Below are positions 63,193-64,000 of a stretch of 64,000 nucleotides of DNA, piece by piece. A model generated the notes under the pieces. The model was not told where the DNA came from, made no database searches, and saw only the letters and a list, made by a program, of their open reading frames with translations. The translations under genes and the position numbers were made by a program. Numbering within the stretch: the first letter of the stretch is position 1; each line of letters begins with the position of its first letter. The DNA lies in assembly GCF_034180645.1 (NCBI RefSeq), contig NZ_JAXFNY010000005.1:38746-102745 (forward strand). The letters are read 5' to 3'. The stretch comes from Mobiluncus sp034180645 (lineage in GTDB: Bacteria; Actinomycetota; Actinomycetes; Actinomycetales; Actinomycetaceae).

Positions 63193-63336
63193 ATGGCAAA
63201 ACGCAATGGTAAGCAGACGTCACGGAAGGTGGCGTCACAAGCATCTCGGATCATGCGGGATGGACGTTACGGCGCGGCATCGAAGACGGTCGCAGCATCG
63301 GCACTGGCTCAAACGAAGCCGTCAGGCAAGAAGTAG
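63193..63336 (+). CDS. small basic protein of unknown function
   Basis: 47 residues, Lys/Arg/Ala/Ser-rich (AKRNGKQTSRKVASQASRIMRDGRYGAASKTVAASAL...). Start at 63193 is set by GAGGAGGTGG upstream. Similar small basic proteins occur in mobile elements of actinobacteria; no function is known. Confidence 0.7.
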   Translation: MAKRNGKQTSRKVASQASRIMRDGRYGAASKTVAASALAQTKPSGKK

Positions 63337-63457
63337 AGCCGTTCCGGGGAGGCTGCGGCATACCGGTTCCTGGCGCTCTCCTCGCTTCAAAACTGAATAC
63401 TCGCGCGAACAAAACAATTTCCGAGACTAGCAAAATTTAGCGGTTTTCGGGGTTCTC

Positions 63458-63534
63458 GTTAGGTACCAGCGGGCACCAGCACACAGCATTCACTGCTGTG
63501 TGCTGGCGCCCGTGCTCACTTTGTAGCACCTAAC
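63458..63534. repeat. 77-nt nested inverted repeat (possible structured leader or cruciform)
   Basis: Outer arms GTTAGGT and ACCTAAC surround an inner stem CCAGCACACAGCA / TGCTGTGTGCTGG (13 bp, loop TTCAC), with GGGC/GCCC just outside the inner stem. It lies 60 bp before the sigma-like gene. A second ACCTAACGAG follows at about 63553. Could be a terminator of the preceding gene, an operator, or an oriT/integration structure. Confidence 0.65.
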
Positions 63535-63592
63535 AATCCCATAAACCGTGACCACCTAACGAGGCTCCTTCATACCAGAAGGGACGCCTCTC

Positions 63593-64000
63593 ATGGCACA
63601 CAACTACACCACATTCAGCTTCGATTACGTCACTGACGAACACGTCGAAGTTCAACTCCTATCCGATAGCCCGATTGCTCAGGCGCTGCTTGAGCATGAT
63701 GCGCGGTGGAAGAAAACTAACCGGGCAGACACCCGCCGGGATCGGCACTCCTCACCCTCTGAGTTTCCCAAGGAGGGTATGCATTTCGCTGCCGATATTA
63801 ATATCGAACGCGACTTCATCAACAAGCAGGCGGTGGCTACGGCATTCGCTGGCCTGTCTGAGCGCCAACGCTTTCTAATCGAAGCGGTTGTTTTAGACGG
63901 GTACTCCTTTGCCGAAATAGCGCGAGCTGAAAACAAGGACGAGTCAGCTATTCGTCACGCTTACAACAGGGCGATTAAGCGGGCACGAAAGATTCTCGAG
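63593..64000 (+). CDS. sigma-70-region-4-like protein, cut by window end
   Basis: 136 residues are visible and the frame is still open at the window end. The HTH is at the end: AFAGLSERQRFLIEAVVLDGYSFAEIARAENKDESAIRHAYNRAIKRARK, like sigma-70 region 4. AAGGGA lies nine bases before the ATG. Such short sigma-like proteins are found in integrative elements; its position suggests the island continues. Confidence 0.75.
   Translation, partial: MAHNYTTFSFDYVTDEHVEVQLLSDSPIAQALLEHDARWKKTNRADTRRDRHSSPSEFPKEGMHFAADINIERDFINKQAVATAFAGLSERQRFLIEAVVLDGYSFAEIARAENKDESAIRHAYNRAIKRARKILE

Overview
The window looks like a chromosomal segment of a moderate-GC actinobacterium. The evidence is a WhiB protein, a GuaB3-type IMPDH paralogue, actinobacterial SOS boxes (CGAAC-N4-GTTCG), a short ileS T-box of the translational actinobacterial kind, a lexA / LysM-protein / nrdR cluster like that of Mycobacterium and Corynebacterium, and many apparently leaderless genes. 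The gene mix and base composition fit the Actinomycetaceae (a Mobiluncus-like organism is my best guess), but this is inference and was not tested by a search.

Layout. 0-15 kb is housekeeping and SOS: acyl-CoA ligase, nrdR, an SOS-controlled LysM membrane protein, lexA, a DinG-like helicase, hflX, an RsmC-like methyltransferase, a YbjN-type protein, miaA-miaB, and a cinA/recX/recA operon. 15-21 kb holds a coiled-coil protein and a zinc-uptake ABC system with a divergent zur-like regulator. 22.2-23.3 kb is an AT-rich insert of apparently foreign genes (truncated HTH, NTF2-like, ASCH). 23.5-30.3 kb has two MFS transporters, an aldo/keto reductase, a polynucleotide kinase-phosphatase fusion, a vapBC-like toxin-antitoxin pair and a secreted orphan. 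30.4-37.2 kb has ileS with its T-box and a sugar ABC transporter operon. In that operon the binding-protein gene and one permease gene are each out of frame at a homopolymer: G10 in the lipoprotein signal peptide and A6 just after the permease start.

37.5-50 kb has a secreted neutral ceramidase, a CydDC-like exporter, guaB3, queuosine genes (tgt plus a YhhQ-type transporter), an exonuclease, guaB and whiB. 50-56.4 kb has a dimethylargininase, a solitary CIRCE-controlled groES, a THUMP-like methyltransferase, tsaD, purU and a lipid kinase. At 56.4-56.9 kb two tRNA genes sit beside a 50-bp direct repeat and a 32-nt palindrome. From about 57 kb to the end is an accessory island: a decayed serine recombinase, then a tightly overlapping minus-strand block. 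That block encodes an ABC-three-component (ABC-3C) type conflict system (CTD/effector protein, middle component, Rad50-like ATPase), an XRE regulator, a DNA adenine methylase and an HNH endonuclease. The island continues past the window with a small basic protein, a 77-nt nested inverted repeat and a sigma-like protein cut by the window end.

The most interesting signals are the two homopolymer frameshifts in one sugar-transport operon (possible phase variation), the ABC-3C system run together with a restriction-modification pair, a kinase-phosphatase RNA-repair-like enzyme with an altered metal motif, and a recurring -10 hexamer placed 6-7 nt before start codons.
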